64,000 bases of DNA. It comes from Mesorhizobium sp. WSM4904 (GTDB lineage: Bacteria > Pseudomonadota > Alphaproteobacteria > Rhizobiales > Rhizobiaceae). The DNA lies in contig NZ_CP121354.1 of NCBI RefSeq assembly GCF_029674545.1, positions 1,984,001-2,048,000 on the forward strand, read 5' to 3'. Shown piece after piece: positions 1 to 7,708 of this stretch (the stretch's first letter is position 1; every line of letters starts with the position of its first letter). A program made the translations under genes and the position numbers. The notes below the pieces were generated by a model, which worked only from the letters and a program-made list of their open reading frames with translations, was not told the DNA's origin and searched no databases.

Positions 1-455
1 ATGGCCATGGCGCGGGCAAGTGCGACGCGCTGCTGCTGGCCGCCGGAGAGCTCGTGCGGCCGGCGCTTGAGGACCGCCTTGTCGAGGCCAACGATATAGG
101 CGAGCTCGACGATGCGCTCCATGCGCTTGTCCTCGCCGCGCGACATGCCGAAACCGATATTGTCGGCGATGGTGAGATGCGGGAAAAGCGCGCCGTCCTG
201 TGCCACCACGCCGATGCCGCGGCGATGCGCCGGCACGGCTGCGCCGCCATTGGCGAGCACCTTGCCGTCGAGCGCGATGCGGCCGCGATCCGGCGCTTCG
301 AAGCCGGCGATCAGCCTGAGCAGGGTGGTCTTGCCGCAGCCGGACGGCCCGACAATCGCGGTGCGGCTGCCGCTTTCGACGGTAAGGTCGACGCCGGCGA
401 GCGCGGCCACCTTGCCGTAATATTTCGCCACGTCGTTGAGTTCGAGGAAGCTCAT
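1..455 (-). CDS. fbpC: Iron(III) ABC transporter ATP-binding subunit, partial (3' end outside window)
   Basis: This is the first 151 codons of an ABC ATPase that would power ferric iron import at the inner membrane. The visible part carries a Walker A motif (GPSGCGKT, about residues 37-44), a Q-loop region ([11 protein letters not shown]) and the ABC signature LSGGQQQR near residue 135. Walker B and the C-terminal domain lie beyond base 1. The ATG overlaps the stop of the upstream permease gene by four bases (ATGA), so translation is probably coupled. The iron assignment rests on the linked FbpA-like binding protein and the FbpB-like permease; the ATPase alone could equally be called a spermidine/iron-type (PotA/FbpC) subunit. 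Confidence 0.9.
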   Translation of the reverse strand, partial: MSFLELNDVAKYYGKVAALAGVDLTVESGSRTAIVGPSGCGKTTLLRLIAGFEAPDRGRIALDGKVLANGGAAVPAHRRGIGVVAQDGALFPHLTIADNIGFGMSRGEDKRMERIVELAYIVGLDKAVLKRRPHELSGGQQQRVALARAMA

Positions 456-2026
456 CGTCCGGCCATCCGCTTCGACTGGACGTAGAGCATCAAGGTCATC
501 GGCAGCGACATCGCGACCATGATCAGGGCGTAAGGCGCGGCGGAGGCGTAGTCGATCTCGCCGCTGTAGGACCAGAAAGCCATCGCCAGCGTGCGGGTGC
601 CGTTCGGCGCCAGCATCTGGGTGGCGGTCAATTCGTTGGTGATGCCGAGCGCCACCATCGCCATGCCAGCCGCCGCGCCCGGCGCCGACAGCCGGATGGT
701 CGTCGCCCACAGCGCCCTGAGCGGCGGCCGGCCGAGACTGGAGGCGGCGCGCTCGAGCTCCACCGGCGCCTGCGCGATCGAGGCGCGCAGGCTGACCAGC
801 GCGCGCGGCAGGAACATCAGCGCATAGCCGAAAAGGATGGTGAAGAGCGTCTGGTAAAGCGGCAGCGCGATGCGCACGGTGATGGTCACCAGCGCCAGCG
901 CTATGACGACGCCGGGCAACGATCCGACGATGTAGTTGCAGCTCTCGAGCAGGCGCTGCAACGGGCTTGGCGCGCGGATCGAGATCCAGGCCATAGGCAT
1001 CGCGGCAACGGTGGCAAGCAGCGCGCCGGCGATGGCGAGGAACAGCGTCTGGCCGAGCGCCAGGCCGATTTCGTCCCAGCGCCAGATATCGGCGCCGCCG
1101 GCGAGCAGCCAGCGGCCGACGGTGACGAACGGCACGCCGAGCGTGAGCAGCGCGGTGATGGCGGGCAGCAGCAGGCAAGGCAGTGTGGCGTGGCCGAGCC
1201 GGACACGCTGCTGCTGGCGCGCCGCGCCGGAGCCGACGCGCGCATAGCGCTCTTCGCCGCGCACGACGACCTCCACGGCCAGCAGCACGAAACAGCAGGC
1301 GACCAGCACGGCGGCGAGCATGTTGGCCGCCGGGCCGTTGAAGGTCGACTGGAACTGGTCGACGATCGCCGTGGTGAAGGTGTCGAAGCGGATGAAGACA
1401 AAGAGGCCGTATTCGGCAAGCAGATGCAGGCCGACCAGCAGCGAGCCGCCGCAGATGGCCAGCCTCAATTGCGGCAGCACGACACGCGCGAAAACGCGCC
1501 ACGGGCCGAGGCCAAGGGCGGCCGCCGCATCTTCCAGCGCCGGGTCGAGGCGGCGCAGCGCCGCGGCTATCGGCAGGTAGAGGAACGGAAAATAGGCGAT
1601 GACGGAGACCAGCACGCCGGCCCAGAGCCCGTGCAGGCCGGGCACGAGACTGATCCAAGCGTAGCTATGGACGAAAGCAGGAATGGCGAGCGGCGCCACC
1701 GACAGCCACGACCACAGCCGGTTGCCGGGCAGGTCTGAGCGCTCGATCAGCCAGGCGAGCGCCACCGACAGCACGATGGCGACCGGCACCGACACGACGA
1801 CGAGCAGGATGGTATTGACCAGGAGCTCGCCGACACGCGGCCGGAAGATCAGTGCCAGCACCGTTCCCCAGCCGGTCTGGATCGCTGTCCAGACGATGAA
1901 GGCGAGCGGCAGCAGCGCGATCAGCGAAACGAGGGCGGCGGCAAGCGTGATCCATGACGCGGACCGCCGGCTCTGCCTTGCGGCAGCCGGCAGGCCTGGA
2001 CGCGTGAGGTGGATCGCGGACGCCAT
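452..2026 (-). CDS. fbpB: Iron(III) ABC transporter permease, fused double-domain type
   Basis: A 524-residue integral membrane protein with about twelve hydrophobic segments arranged as two homologous permease halves. Each half has the BPD_transp_1 coupling region, seen as [21 protein letters not shown] near residue 165 and [20 protein letters not shown] near residue 425. This fused layout is characteristic of FbpB/SfuB ferric iron permeases. The gene lies 161 bases downstream of fbpA, separated by a hairpin followed by a T-rich tract, and its stop overlaps the start of fbpC. The fused permease plus FbpA partner makes the iron assignment much more likely than polyamine or thiamine transport. 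Confidence 0.92.
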   Translation of the reverse strand: MASAIHLTRPGLPAAARQSRRSASWITLAAALVSLIALLPLAFIVWTAIQTGWGTVLALIFRPRVGELLVNTILLVVVSVPVAIVLSVALAWLIERSDLPGNRLWSWLSVAPLAIPAFVHSYAWISLVPGLHGLWAGVLVSVIAYFPFLYLPIAAALRRLDPALEDAAAALGLGPWRVFARVVLPQLRLAICGGSLLVGLHLLAEYGLFVFIRFDTFTTAIVDQFQSTFNGPAANMLAAVLVACCFVLLAVEVVVRGEERYARVGSGAARQQQRVRLGHATLPCLLLPAITALLTLGVPFVTVGRWLLAGGADIWRWDEIGLALGQTLFLAIAGALLATVAAMPMAWISIRAPSPLQRLLESCNYIVGSLPGVVIALALVTITVRIALPLYQTLFTILFGYALMFLPRALVSLRASIAQAPVELERAASSLGRPPLRALWATTIRLSAPGAAAGMAMVALGITNELTATQMLAPNGTRTLAMAFWSYSGEIDYASAAPYALIMVAMSLPMTLMLYVQSKRMAGR

Positions 2027-2113
2027 CAGAAGGAATGTGCCGCCTTGAAGCTATGTGATGGACCGCCGATGCGGCCGGGAACGCAGATGATCGTCATCGA
2101 CGAGGCCATCTCC

Positions 2114-2155
2114 AAAACAAAAGCGCCCCCGCGGAAAGCGAATTCCCGCAGGAGC
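2114..2155 (-). terminator. Attenuator-like intrinsic terminator between fbpA and fbpB
   Basis: Read on the minus strand, 2155-2125 forms a 13-bp stem (GCTCCTGCGGGAA with TTTCCGCGGGGGC, a few G-T pairs) around the 5-base loop TTCGC. It is followed at once by GCTTTTGTTTT. A second small perfect hairpin (GTCCT-TTT-AGGAC, 2166-2178) precedes it. Since fbpB and fbpC have no obvious separate promoter, I infer partial termination that makes the periplasmic binding protein more abundant than the membrane complex. Confidence 0.7.
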
Positions 2156-2187
2156 ACGGTCGGTTGTCCTTTTAGGACGAACGCGAA

Positions 2188-3195
2188 CTAAAGCAAGCCG
2201 GCTTGCGTCATCAGATCGATGACCTTCTTGGAGTTCAACTTCACCGGGTCGACTTTCGGCGCCTGCAGGTCGGTGAGCGGTACCAGCTTCGGGTTGGACT
2301 CCTCGCCCTTGCCGACCGCGTATTCATAGGATGTGCCGGTCTTCAAGACCTCCTGGCCGCCCTTGCCGGTTACCCATTTCAAGAAGGCCTGTGCTTCCTT
2401 CGGATGCTTGCTCGAGGCCAGAACGCCGCCGCCGGAGATCGACACGAACGCGCCCGGATCCTGGTTCTTGAAATAGTGCAGGCCGACGCTCTTGCTGTTC
2501 TCGCCGGTCTTTGCCTGATCGCCGAAATAGTAATAGTGGTAGATCACGCCGCCATCGATCTCGCCGGCATTGACCGCCTTCATCACCGTGCTGTTGCCCT
2601 TGTAGGCGGTGGAGTTCTCCTTCATCGCCTTCAGCCAGTCCGCGGTCGCGGCCTCGCCCTTGAGCTCAAGCAGGGCGCTGACGATGGCCTGGAAGTCGGC
2701 GCCGGACGGCGAGGCGGCCCAACGGCCCTTCCAGCTCGGATCGGCGAGGTCGAGCAGCGACTTGGGCAACTGGTCTTCCTTGAGCTTGTCCTTGTTGTAG
2801 GCAAAGACGGTGCTGCGGGCGGCGACGCCCACCCACTTGCCGCTCGAGGGCTGGTATTCCTGCGGAACCTGGGCCAGCGTGTCGGCATCGACCGGCGCGA
2901 ACAGGCCGGCCGCCTCGACCAGCGCCATGGCGGGCGAATTCTCGGTCAGGAACACATCGGCCGGCGATGCGGCACCCTCGGCGACGATCTGGTTGGAAAA
3001 ATCGCTGTCGCCGCCATTGCGCAGCGTAACCTTGATGCCGGTTTCCTTGGTGAAGCCCTTCGCCCATTCCTTGGCGAGGCTCTCATGCTGGGCGTTGTAG
3101 ACGATGATGCCTGCATTCTCGGCCAGGGCCGGCGCGACGACCAGGCTGGCTGTCAATGCAACAGCACCGGCAAGGGTGGAAAGAGCATATTTCAT
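2188..3195 (-). CDS. fbpA: Iron(III) ABC transporter periplasmic binding protein
   Basis: A 335-residue periplasmic protein with a clear signal peptide (MKYALSTLAGAVALTASLVV, cleavage after ALA near residue 25). The mature part begins with AGIIVYNAQHESLAKEWAKG, typical of extracellular solute-binding proteins of the Fe(3+) family, and contains a tyrosine cluster (YHYYYFG, about residues 220-226) of the kind that chelates Fe(III) in FbpA/FutA proteins. It is the first gene of the fbpABC unit. A perfect TGA-N9-TCA element 60-70 bases upstream suggests repression by RirA when iron is sufficient. Confidence 0.93.
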   Translation of the reverse strand: MKYALSTLAGAVALTASLVVAPALAENAGIIVYNAQHESLAKEWAKGFTKETGIKVTLRNGGDSDFSNQIVAEGAASPADVFLTENSPAMALVEAAGLFAPVDADTLAQVPQEYQPSSGKWVGVAARSTVFAYNKDKLKEDQLPKSLLDLADPSWKGRWAASPSGADFQAIVSALLELKGEAATADWLKAMKENSTAYKGNSTVMKAVNAGEIDGGVIYHYYYFGDQAKTGENSKSVGLHYFKNQDPGAFVSISGGGVLASSKHPKEAQAFLKWVTGKGGQEVLKTGTSYEYAVGKGEESNPKLVPLTDLQAPKVDPVKLNSKKVIDLMTQAGLL

Positions 3196-3252
3196 GGCAT
3201 GGTCCTTGATCTTCGTGATCCGCCCCGGGAGGCGACTGCACCTATCAATACC

Positions 3253-3267
3253 TGATAGCGGTAGTCA
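3253..3267 (-). promoter_or_regulatory. Candidate RirA-type iron-responsive operator (IRO)
   Basis: The 15 bases read TGA-N9-TCA on the + strand, which is symmetrical and matches the IRO consensus described for RirA-regulated iron genes in Rhizobium. It lies 58-72 bases upstream of the fbpA start, where an operator would be expected. Six fixed bases are a weak motif on their own, so the support comes mainly from its position before an iron-uptake gene. Confidence 0.55.
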
Positions 3268-3412
3268 ACATTGTGAAGGTGGCTCATTCCGTCGCGGGGG
3301 CGTGAAAGCCGGCGCCACGTGGACAATGCCATGTGATTGGGTGTCACGGAACCTGCGGAGCGCTGGCGGTCCCCGATGGCCATTCGTTGTTTCAAGCCGA
3401 ACAACCTCCGGC

Positions 3413-3444
3413 CGCACGGGGCCCGCAATACCGGGTCCCGTGCG
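3413..3444. repeat. Near-perfect 13-bp inverted repeat in the hupE-fbpA gap
   Basis: CGCACGGGGCCCG, loop CAATAC, then CGGGTCCCGTGCG: 13-bp arms with a single G-T mismatch. It is the only strong structure in the 392-base gap 3196-3587 besides the IRO. It sits 144 bases downstream of hupE. No T-run follows on either strand, so it is either a rho-assisted 3' end or a protein-binding palindrome. I saw no gene in this gap. Confidence 0.6.
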
Positions 3445-3587
3445 ACGCGGTCGCCGGGCGAATGCGGTCAGAGCCGTTCGGCTCGTATCTTCAGGATCTG
3501 GTACAGCAGCTCTCGGATGCGCCGCCAGATCGTCAATGGCCTGGGCATGGCTCCGCCTCTCGTTCGTGCAATCCTTGAGCCGCAGGT

Positions 3588-4181
3588 TCAGGTGAGCTGC
3601 GCGGCCAGCGCCACTCCGACCAGCGAGGTGCCGATCCCTGCCGCACGGATGGCCGCCGGCCGGCTCCGCAACGTCAGAGCGGCCAGCACTCCGGTCGCGT
3701 GCAAAGCCGAGGTGCTGGCGAGGAAGCCGATCGCATAGGCCATGCCGCTAACCGTCTCCGGAATCTCGAGCCCGTGGGCGTTGCCGTGGAAGAGGCCGAA
3801 GAGCGCCATCAGCGTTGCGGCGAAGGCAAGCGGAAACGGCCTGGCGAGCGCGACCATGGCGCCGAAAAACATCAGCGACAGCGCGATCCCAGTCTCCAGC
3901 GACGGCAAGCCGATACCGGCGATCCCAAGCGTGGCCCCCGCGACCATCGCCGCCACGAAACACGCCGGCACGAGGATGGCGGTCTTGCCGCCGGTTCGCG
4001 CCGCAATGATGCCGACCGACAGCATCGCAAGCAGATGGTCGATGCCGGCCAGCGGGTGTTGAAGGCCGCTCAGAAGGCCGTGGACATGAAAGCCCCCGCT
4101 GTGAGCGAAGGCCAGTGACGGTGTGAGAGCGGCCGCGGCCGCCGGAGCAAGCCTGGTGAGAATCGAAAGCATTCTGTTCAT
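3588..4181 (-). CDS. hupE: HupE/UreJ family nickel permease
   Basis: A 197-residue membrane protein with an N-terminal signal-like segment ending AFA before HSGGFHVHG. It carries the two HupE/UreJ signatures: HPLAGIDH (the HX5DH nickel motif) near residue 43 and FHGNAHGLE in the middle. The family moves Ni2+ across the inner or outer membrane for hydrogenase or urease maturation. Neither enzyme is encoded nearby, so the likely client is the metallo-ureohydrolase three genes upstream in transcription order. I chose the ATG at 4181 because it begins a clean signal peptide. A GTG at 4232, overlapping the previous stop as GTGA, would add 17 residues. Confidence 0.88.
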   Translation of the reverse strand: MNRMLSILTRLAPAAAAALTPSLAFAHSGGFHVHGLLSGLQHPLAGIDHLLAMLSVGIIAARTGGKTAILVPACFVAAMVAGATLGIAGIGLPSLETGIALSLMFFGAMVALARPFPLAFAATLMALFGLFHGNAHGLEIPETVSGMAYAIGFLASTSALHATGVLAALTLRSRPAAIRAAGIGTSLVGVALAAQLT

Positions 4182-4228
4182 CGGTCTGAACCTGTCTGAG
4201 AGGGGAGGATCCGGGTCAAAACCGGCGT

Positions 4229-4765
4229 TCACTGTCCGGGCATAGCGATTTCGGCCGCCGCGGACCTGTCGATCAGAAGTCGTGCCTCGCTGAAATCGAG
4301 AGGCCGCTGGCCATTGCCGTCATGGTAGACGAATGCCAGGCGGCGCCGGTGTGACGTCAGCTTCGCGGGCAGCGGGTTGTAGGTCACGCCGGCGCCACCG
4401 ATCAGCGGCATCACGGCGCCGACATCGACGATATCCTGCGTCTCGACCCGCAGCAGGTGCAGCCGCCGGCCGTCGGTGGTTTCGCCGAGGAACGGAATGC
4501 CGGCGAGCCGCAGAAAACTGGATGGATCGGGTGCCCGCGCGAACCCGTCGAGAAAGGCTGTCTCAACGAGATCGAGATCGGTCGCGCGCGGGTCGGCCGG
4601 CTCGGGCGCATGCTCGCGCGGCAAATGCGGCGTCTGCCACTGCAACGGCTTGCCGGCCGGCCCGTTGTGGCCGACGGCGTGCGGATGGTGATGGTGGCCG
4701 GTCGGGCCGTGATGGTGGTGGCCTTCGCCATGATCGTGGCCGTGGTGATGTTGGTCATCGTGCAT
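4229..4765 (-). CDS. Protein with His-rich N-terminus, putative nickel handling factor (unknown family)
   Basis: A 178-residue protein that I do not recognise as a named family. Sixteen of the first 33 residues are histidine (runs at 6-8, 16-19 and 24-27 mixed with Asp and Gly), resembling the metal-storage tails of HypB, UreE and SlyD. The remaining 130 residues (from LQWQTPHLPREHAPEPADPR) look like a small soluble alpha/beta domain with no signal peptide. It starts two bases after the ureohydrolase stop and is followed by the nickel permease. I infer a cytoplasmic Ni2+ reservoir or chaperone that loads the ureohydrolase. The start at 4765 gives the His-rich end immediately; longer in-frame starts would overlap the upstream gene. 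Confidence 0.8.
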   Translation of the reverse strand: MHDDQHHHGHDHGEGHHHHGPTGHHHHPHAVGHNGPAGKPLQWQTPHLPREHAPEPADPRATDLDLVETAFLDGFARAPDPSSFLRLAGIPFLGETTDGRRLHLLRVETQDIVDVGAVMPLIGGAGVTYNPLPAKLTSHRRRLAFVYHDGNGQRPLDFSEARLLIDRSAAAEIAMPGQ

Positions 4766-4767
4766 CG

Positions 4768-5976
4768 TCAAAAGCTCGCCGGCTTGTCGATGATGGATTT
4801 GTGCTTGCCCAGCGTGCCATGGGCGACCATCGAGCCGAGCGTCTCGACGACGACCCGCACACCGAACAGCGCGGTGATGTCCGAGGTGTCGTATGGCGGC
4901 GAAACCTCGACCACTTCCAGCCCGCAAATGCCGGGCGCCGAGACCAGCCCGAGCAGCTTCAGCGCCTCACGCGGCAGGAAGCCGCCGGGCTCGGGCCAGC
5001 CCGTGCCTGGCACGAAACCACAGTCGACGCTGTCGACGTCGAAGGAAATATAGACGGCGTCTGCGTCCTTCCACGCCAGTTCGAGCGCGATCTCCGCCGT
5101 CTTCTCCAGGCCCATCTGCTCGATGTCCGAAATCGTCAGCACGTTGGTGCCGCGCTTCCTGGCCTCTGCCACGCCATAGCGGGGCACCTGCCAGCCGCCG
5201 ATGCCAAGCTGCACCAGATTGGTGGCCGAGACGTTCGGCAGGTTGGTCGCCCAATACCAGGGCGTGGTGTGCATGCGCTCGTCGAGATCCTTTTCCTGGA
5301 TATCGATATGGCGGTCAAAATGGATGATGCCGATACGTTTCGAGGTGACGTCGGCGATGCCGCGCACGCAAGGAAACCCGATCGAATGATCGCCGCCCAG
5401 CATGATCGGCAGCGCGCCCGAGGAAGCGACATGGCTGACGCCCTTGGTGATCTGGTCGAAGCTCTTTTCGAGATTGGCCGGAATGGTGAAGACGTCGCCA
5501 GCGTCGCACAGCGTCATCTGCTCGCGCAGGTCGACGCCCAGCTCGTAGTTGTAAGGCGTGTAGAGTGCCGAGATGCGACGGATGCCCTGCGGCCCGAAAC
5601 GGGTTCCCGGACGGTAGGTGGTGCCGCTGTCGAAGGGAATGCCCATGACGGCAGCGTCGTATCGGCCGACATCGCGGACATTCTCGACATAGGGCGCCTT
5701 GAGGAAGGTGTTGATGCCGGCGAAATGCGGCAGCTCGCCGCGCGCGAAGGTCGGGATTGACTTGTCGGTGATCGAATCCGATCCGGGCAGGCCCATGTCC
5801 AGCGCCCATTGCTGTTCCTTGCGCCAGCCGTCCTCGGGCAGCTTTCCTTCCGCCTCGATCGACTTCCAGCCCTGCGTCTCGCGGATCTCGAAGTTGGGAT
5901 GATGCAGGCGCTGGCGCGGCTGGCGATCAAATAGCCCGGCCCGGCGGTGCCGGCGCGCTGGAATGTCTCTGTGCAT
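4768..5976 (-). CDS. gdmH: Ureohydrolase of the agmatinase family, probable Ni-dependent guanidine hydrolase
   Basis: A 402-residue ureohydrolase with all binuclear metal ligands: H197 (GGDHS), D221/H223/D225 (FDRHID), D313/D315 (SFDVD). Family members cleave guanidino groups to urea. Two features argue against agmatinase. It has a long N-terminal extension of about 95 residues. The loop after the last metal ligands reads PGTGWPEPGG (W327), where agmatinases normally have PGTGTPEPGG; a bulky Trp there fits a very small substrate, and I recall a conserved Trp in cyanobacterial guanidine hydrolase GdmH. The gene sits in an operon headed by a guanidine-I riboswitch with nickel-handling genes downstream. 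The ATG at 5976 has a perfect GGAGG six bases upstream. The expected reaction is guanidine plus water to urea plus ammonia. Confidence 0.85.
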   Translation of the reverse strand: MHRDIPARRHRRAGLFDRQPRQRLHHPNFEIRETQGWKSIEAEGKLPEDGWRKEQQWALDMGLPGSDSITDKSIPTFARGELPHFAGINTFLKAPYVENVRDVGRYDAAVMGIPFDSGTTYRPGTRFGPQGIRRISALYTPYNYELGVDLREQMTLCDAGDVFTIPANLEKSFDQITKGVSHVASSGALPIMLGGDHSIGFPCVRGIADVTSKRIGIIHFDRHIDIQEKDLDERMHTTPWYWATNLPNVSATNLVQLGIGGWQVPRYGVAEARKRGTNVLTISDIEQMGLEKTAEIALELAWKDADAVYISFDVDSVDCGFVPGTGWPEPGGFLPREALKLLGLVSAPGICGLEVVEVSPPYDTSDITALFGVRVVVETLGSMVAHGTLGKHKSIIDKPASF

Positions 5977-5988
5977 GAAAAACCTCCG

Positions 5989-6798
5989 TTACGACGCCGT
6001 CGTCGCGATTGCGCTGTCCAGTCGGGTCGTCCCGACCATCGCGGCCACTTCGGCCACGTCTCGTGCGGAAGCCCGGCTCTTGCGGTCGAGCTTCAGATCG
6101 TAGGTGATCGTCGCGCCGTAGGCGGACGGAAACTGGGGATCGTGGCGCACCTTGTCGAAGACAAGCACGCGGGTACCAAGCTTGAAGGCCTCGCCGATGT
6201 CGTGGGTGACCATGACCACGGTCATGCCGTGCTCGTTCCACAGCTCGGTAAGCAATTCGTGCATCTCGACGCGGATGCCCGGATCGAGCGCCCCGAACGG
6301 CTCATCGAGAAGCAGGATCTGCGGCCGGCCGAGCAGGGTCTGGGCAATCGCCAGCCGCTGCTGCATGCCGCCGGAGAGCGATGCCGGATAGAGGTCGCGC
6401 GCATGAGCGAGGCCGACGCGCTCCAGCATGGTTTCGGCCTCCTGCCGCGCGCTTCTGCGCCTGGCGCCAAAGACGCGGCCGAAAGGTCCGCCGGAGCGGA
6501 AGTCCTCGACCAGCAGCAGATTCTGCAGCGCGGTCAGATGCGGAAACACCGAGTAGCGCTGGAAGACGATGCCGCGCTGCGGCGTCGGTTCCGGCACGAT
6601 CGGCCGGTCTCCGATGACGACCACGCCGCCGCTCTGCTGCTCCTGGCCGAGCAGGATGCGCAGGAAGGTCGATTTTCCGCAGCCGCTGGCGCCGACCAGC
6701 GACAGGAATTCGCCGGGCTCGGCGGTGACGCTCACGCGCTCCAGCACGCGGGCATCGCCGTAGCTCTTTTCCAGGCCGTGGACGACGATGCGGCTCAT
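5989..6798 (-). CDS. NitT/TauT-type ABC transporter ATPase, probable guanidine importer
   Basis: A 269-residue ABC ATPase of the nitrate/sulfonate/taurine type. Visible motifs are Walker A GASGCGKST (about residues 36-44), Q-loop FQRYSVFPHL, signature LSGGMQQR, Walker B ILLLDEPFGALD and switch region MVTHDIGEAF. The C-terminal 45 residues are longer than in TauB and may be regulatory. The start overlaps the permease stop as ATGA, and the ureohydrolase follows 12 bases after its stop. The substrate cannot be read from the ATPase itself; guanidine is inferred from the riboswitch at the head of the operon. Confidence 0.9.
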   Translation of the reverse strand: MSRIVVHGLEKSYGDARVLERVSVTAEPGEFLSLVGASGCGKSTFLRILLGQEQQSGGVVVIGDRPIVPEPTPQRGIVFQRYSVFPHLTALQNLLLVEDFRSGGPFGRVFGARRRSARQEAETMLERVGLAHARDLYPASLSGGMQQRLAIAQTLLGRPQILLLDEPFGALDPGIRVEMHELLTELWNEHGMTVVMVTHDIGEAFKLGTRVLVFDKVRHDPQFPSAYGATITYDLKLDRKSRASARDVAEVAAMVGTTRLDSAIATTAS

Positions 6799-7697
6799 TT
6801 GCCCGACCCCGGATGTGCCCAAGGGGAAACCATGTGCGAGAGCCGCGCGAGCAGCCAGTCGGTGGCGACGGCGAGCAGCGTTATCCAGACGACGTAGGGC
6901 AGGATGACGTCCATCGACAGGTAGCGCCGAACGAGGAAGATGCGGTAGCCCAGCCCCTCGGTCGAGGCGATGGCCTCCGCCGCGATCAGAAACAGCCAGG
7001 CCGGTCCGAGCGCCAGCCGCACGCAGGTGATGAGGCGCGGCATGGTTTGCGGCAGCACCAGCCTCAGAACCATGGTCCAGCTGTTGCCGCCGAGCGTCTG
7101 TGCCTTGGCGATGAGCTCGGGTGGCAGTTCTATGACCCGGTTGGCGATGTCGCGCACCATGACCGGCGCCACGCCAATGGCGATCAAGGTGATCTTGGCC
7201 GTTTCGCCGAGGCCGAGCGCGATGAACAGGATCGGCAACAGCGCCAAGGGCGGGATGACGCAGACAACGGTGACGAAGGGCAGGAGAAACGCCCTGACGC
7301 GCGGGATGAAGCCGATGGCGACGCCAAGCAAGAGCGCCACCAGCGTCGCCAAGCCGACGCCCGCGAACAGCCTGACCAGGCTGGCATAAGTGTCGGCCCA
7401 CAGGATCAGGTCGCCGGAGCGCTTGTCCGGCACGGTCGCCAAATCGAAGAACGCCGACCACATCTGTGCCGGGGAGGGCAGCAGCTTGTCATTGGCGTTG
7501 ACGGCCAGCCGTTGCGCCGAAGCGGACAGATAGGCCACGGCAACGGCCGCGAAGGGCAGCGCGCCAAGCAACACCGCTCCGCCACGCGAGACCGTGGCGT
7601 TGATCAGGCGAAGCCGCGTCTTCGGCACGCTGGGGGGCGGGCTGGCTGTGTTCGCGCCCGCCCCGGCTTGCATGGCACCGGTTCCTCTGGCCAGCAT
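6795..7697 (-). CDS. NitT/TauT-type ABC transporter permease, probable guanidine importer
   Basis: A 300-residue inner-membrane permease with about six transmembrane segments. The coupling helix region is ELPPELIAKAQTLGGNSWTMVLRLVLPQTMPRLI in the middle of the protein, the standard EAA-loop of the BPD_transp_1 family (SsuC/TauC group). A 50-residue N-terminal tail rich in Ala and Pro precedes the first helix. It starts 11 bases after the binding-protein stop and overlaps the ATPase start. An alternative ATG at 7673 has a slightly better purine-rich site (AGAGGAA) and would shorten the tail by eight residues. Confidence 0.88.
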   Translation of the reverse strand: MLARGTGAMQAGAGANTASPPPSVPKTRLRLINATVSRGGAVLLGALPFAAVAVAYLSASAQRLAVNANDKLLPSPAQMWSAFFDLATVPDKRSGDLILWADTYASLVRLFAGVGLATLVALLLGVAIGFIPRVRAFLLPFVTVVCVIPPLALLPILFIALGLGETAKITLIAIGVAPVMVRDIANRVIELPPELIAKAQTLGGNSWTMVLRLVLPQTMPRLITCVRLALGPAWLFLIAAEAIASTEGLGYRIFLVRRYLSMDVILPYVVWITLLAVATDWLLARLSHMVSPWAHPGSGK

Positions 7698-7708
7698 GAC
7701 GATGGGTC

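Noticed and set aside
3333..3578. Small genes in the fbpA-hupE gap
   Set aside because: Several short frames exist on both strands, but none has a ribosome binding site or recognisable sequence, and one crosses the 13-bp palindrome.
4768..5976. Agmatinase (speB) as the name of the ureohydrolase
   Set aside because: The guanidine-I riboswitch, importer and nickel genes in the same operon, and the Trp in the substrate loop, fit guanidine better than agmatine.
5989..7461. One long protein covering ABC ATPase and part of the permease region
   Set aside because: The upstream part is an out-of-frame reading of the permease; the ATPase starts at 6798 with an ATGA overlap.
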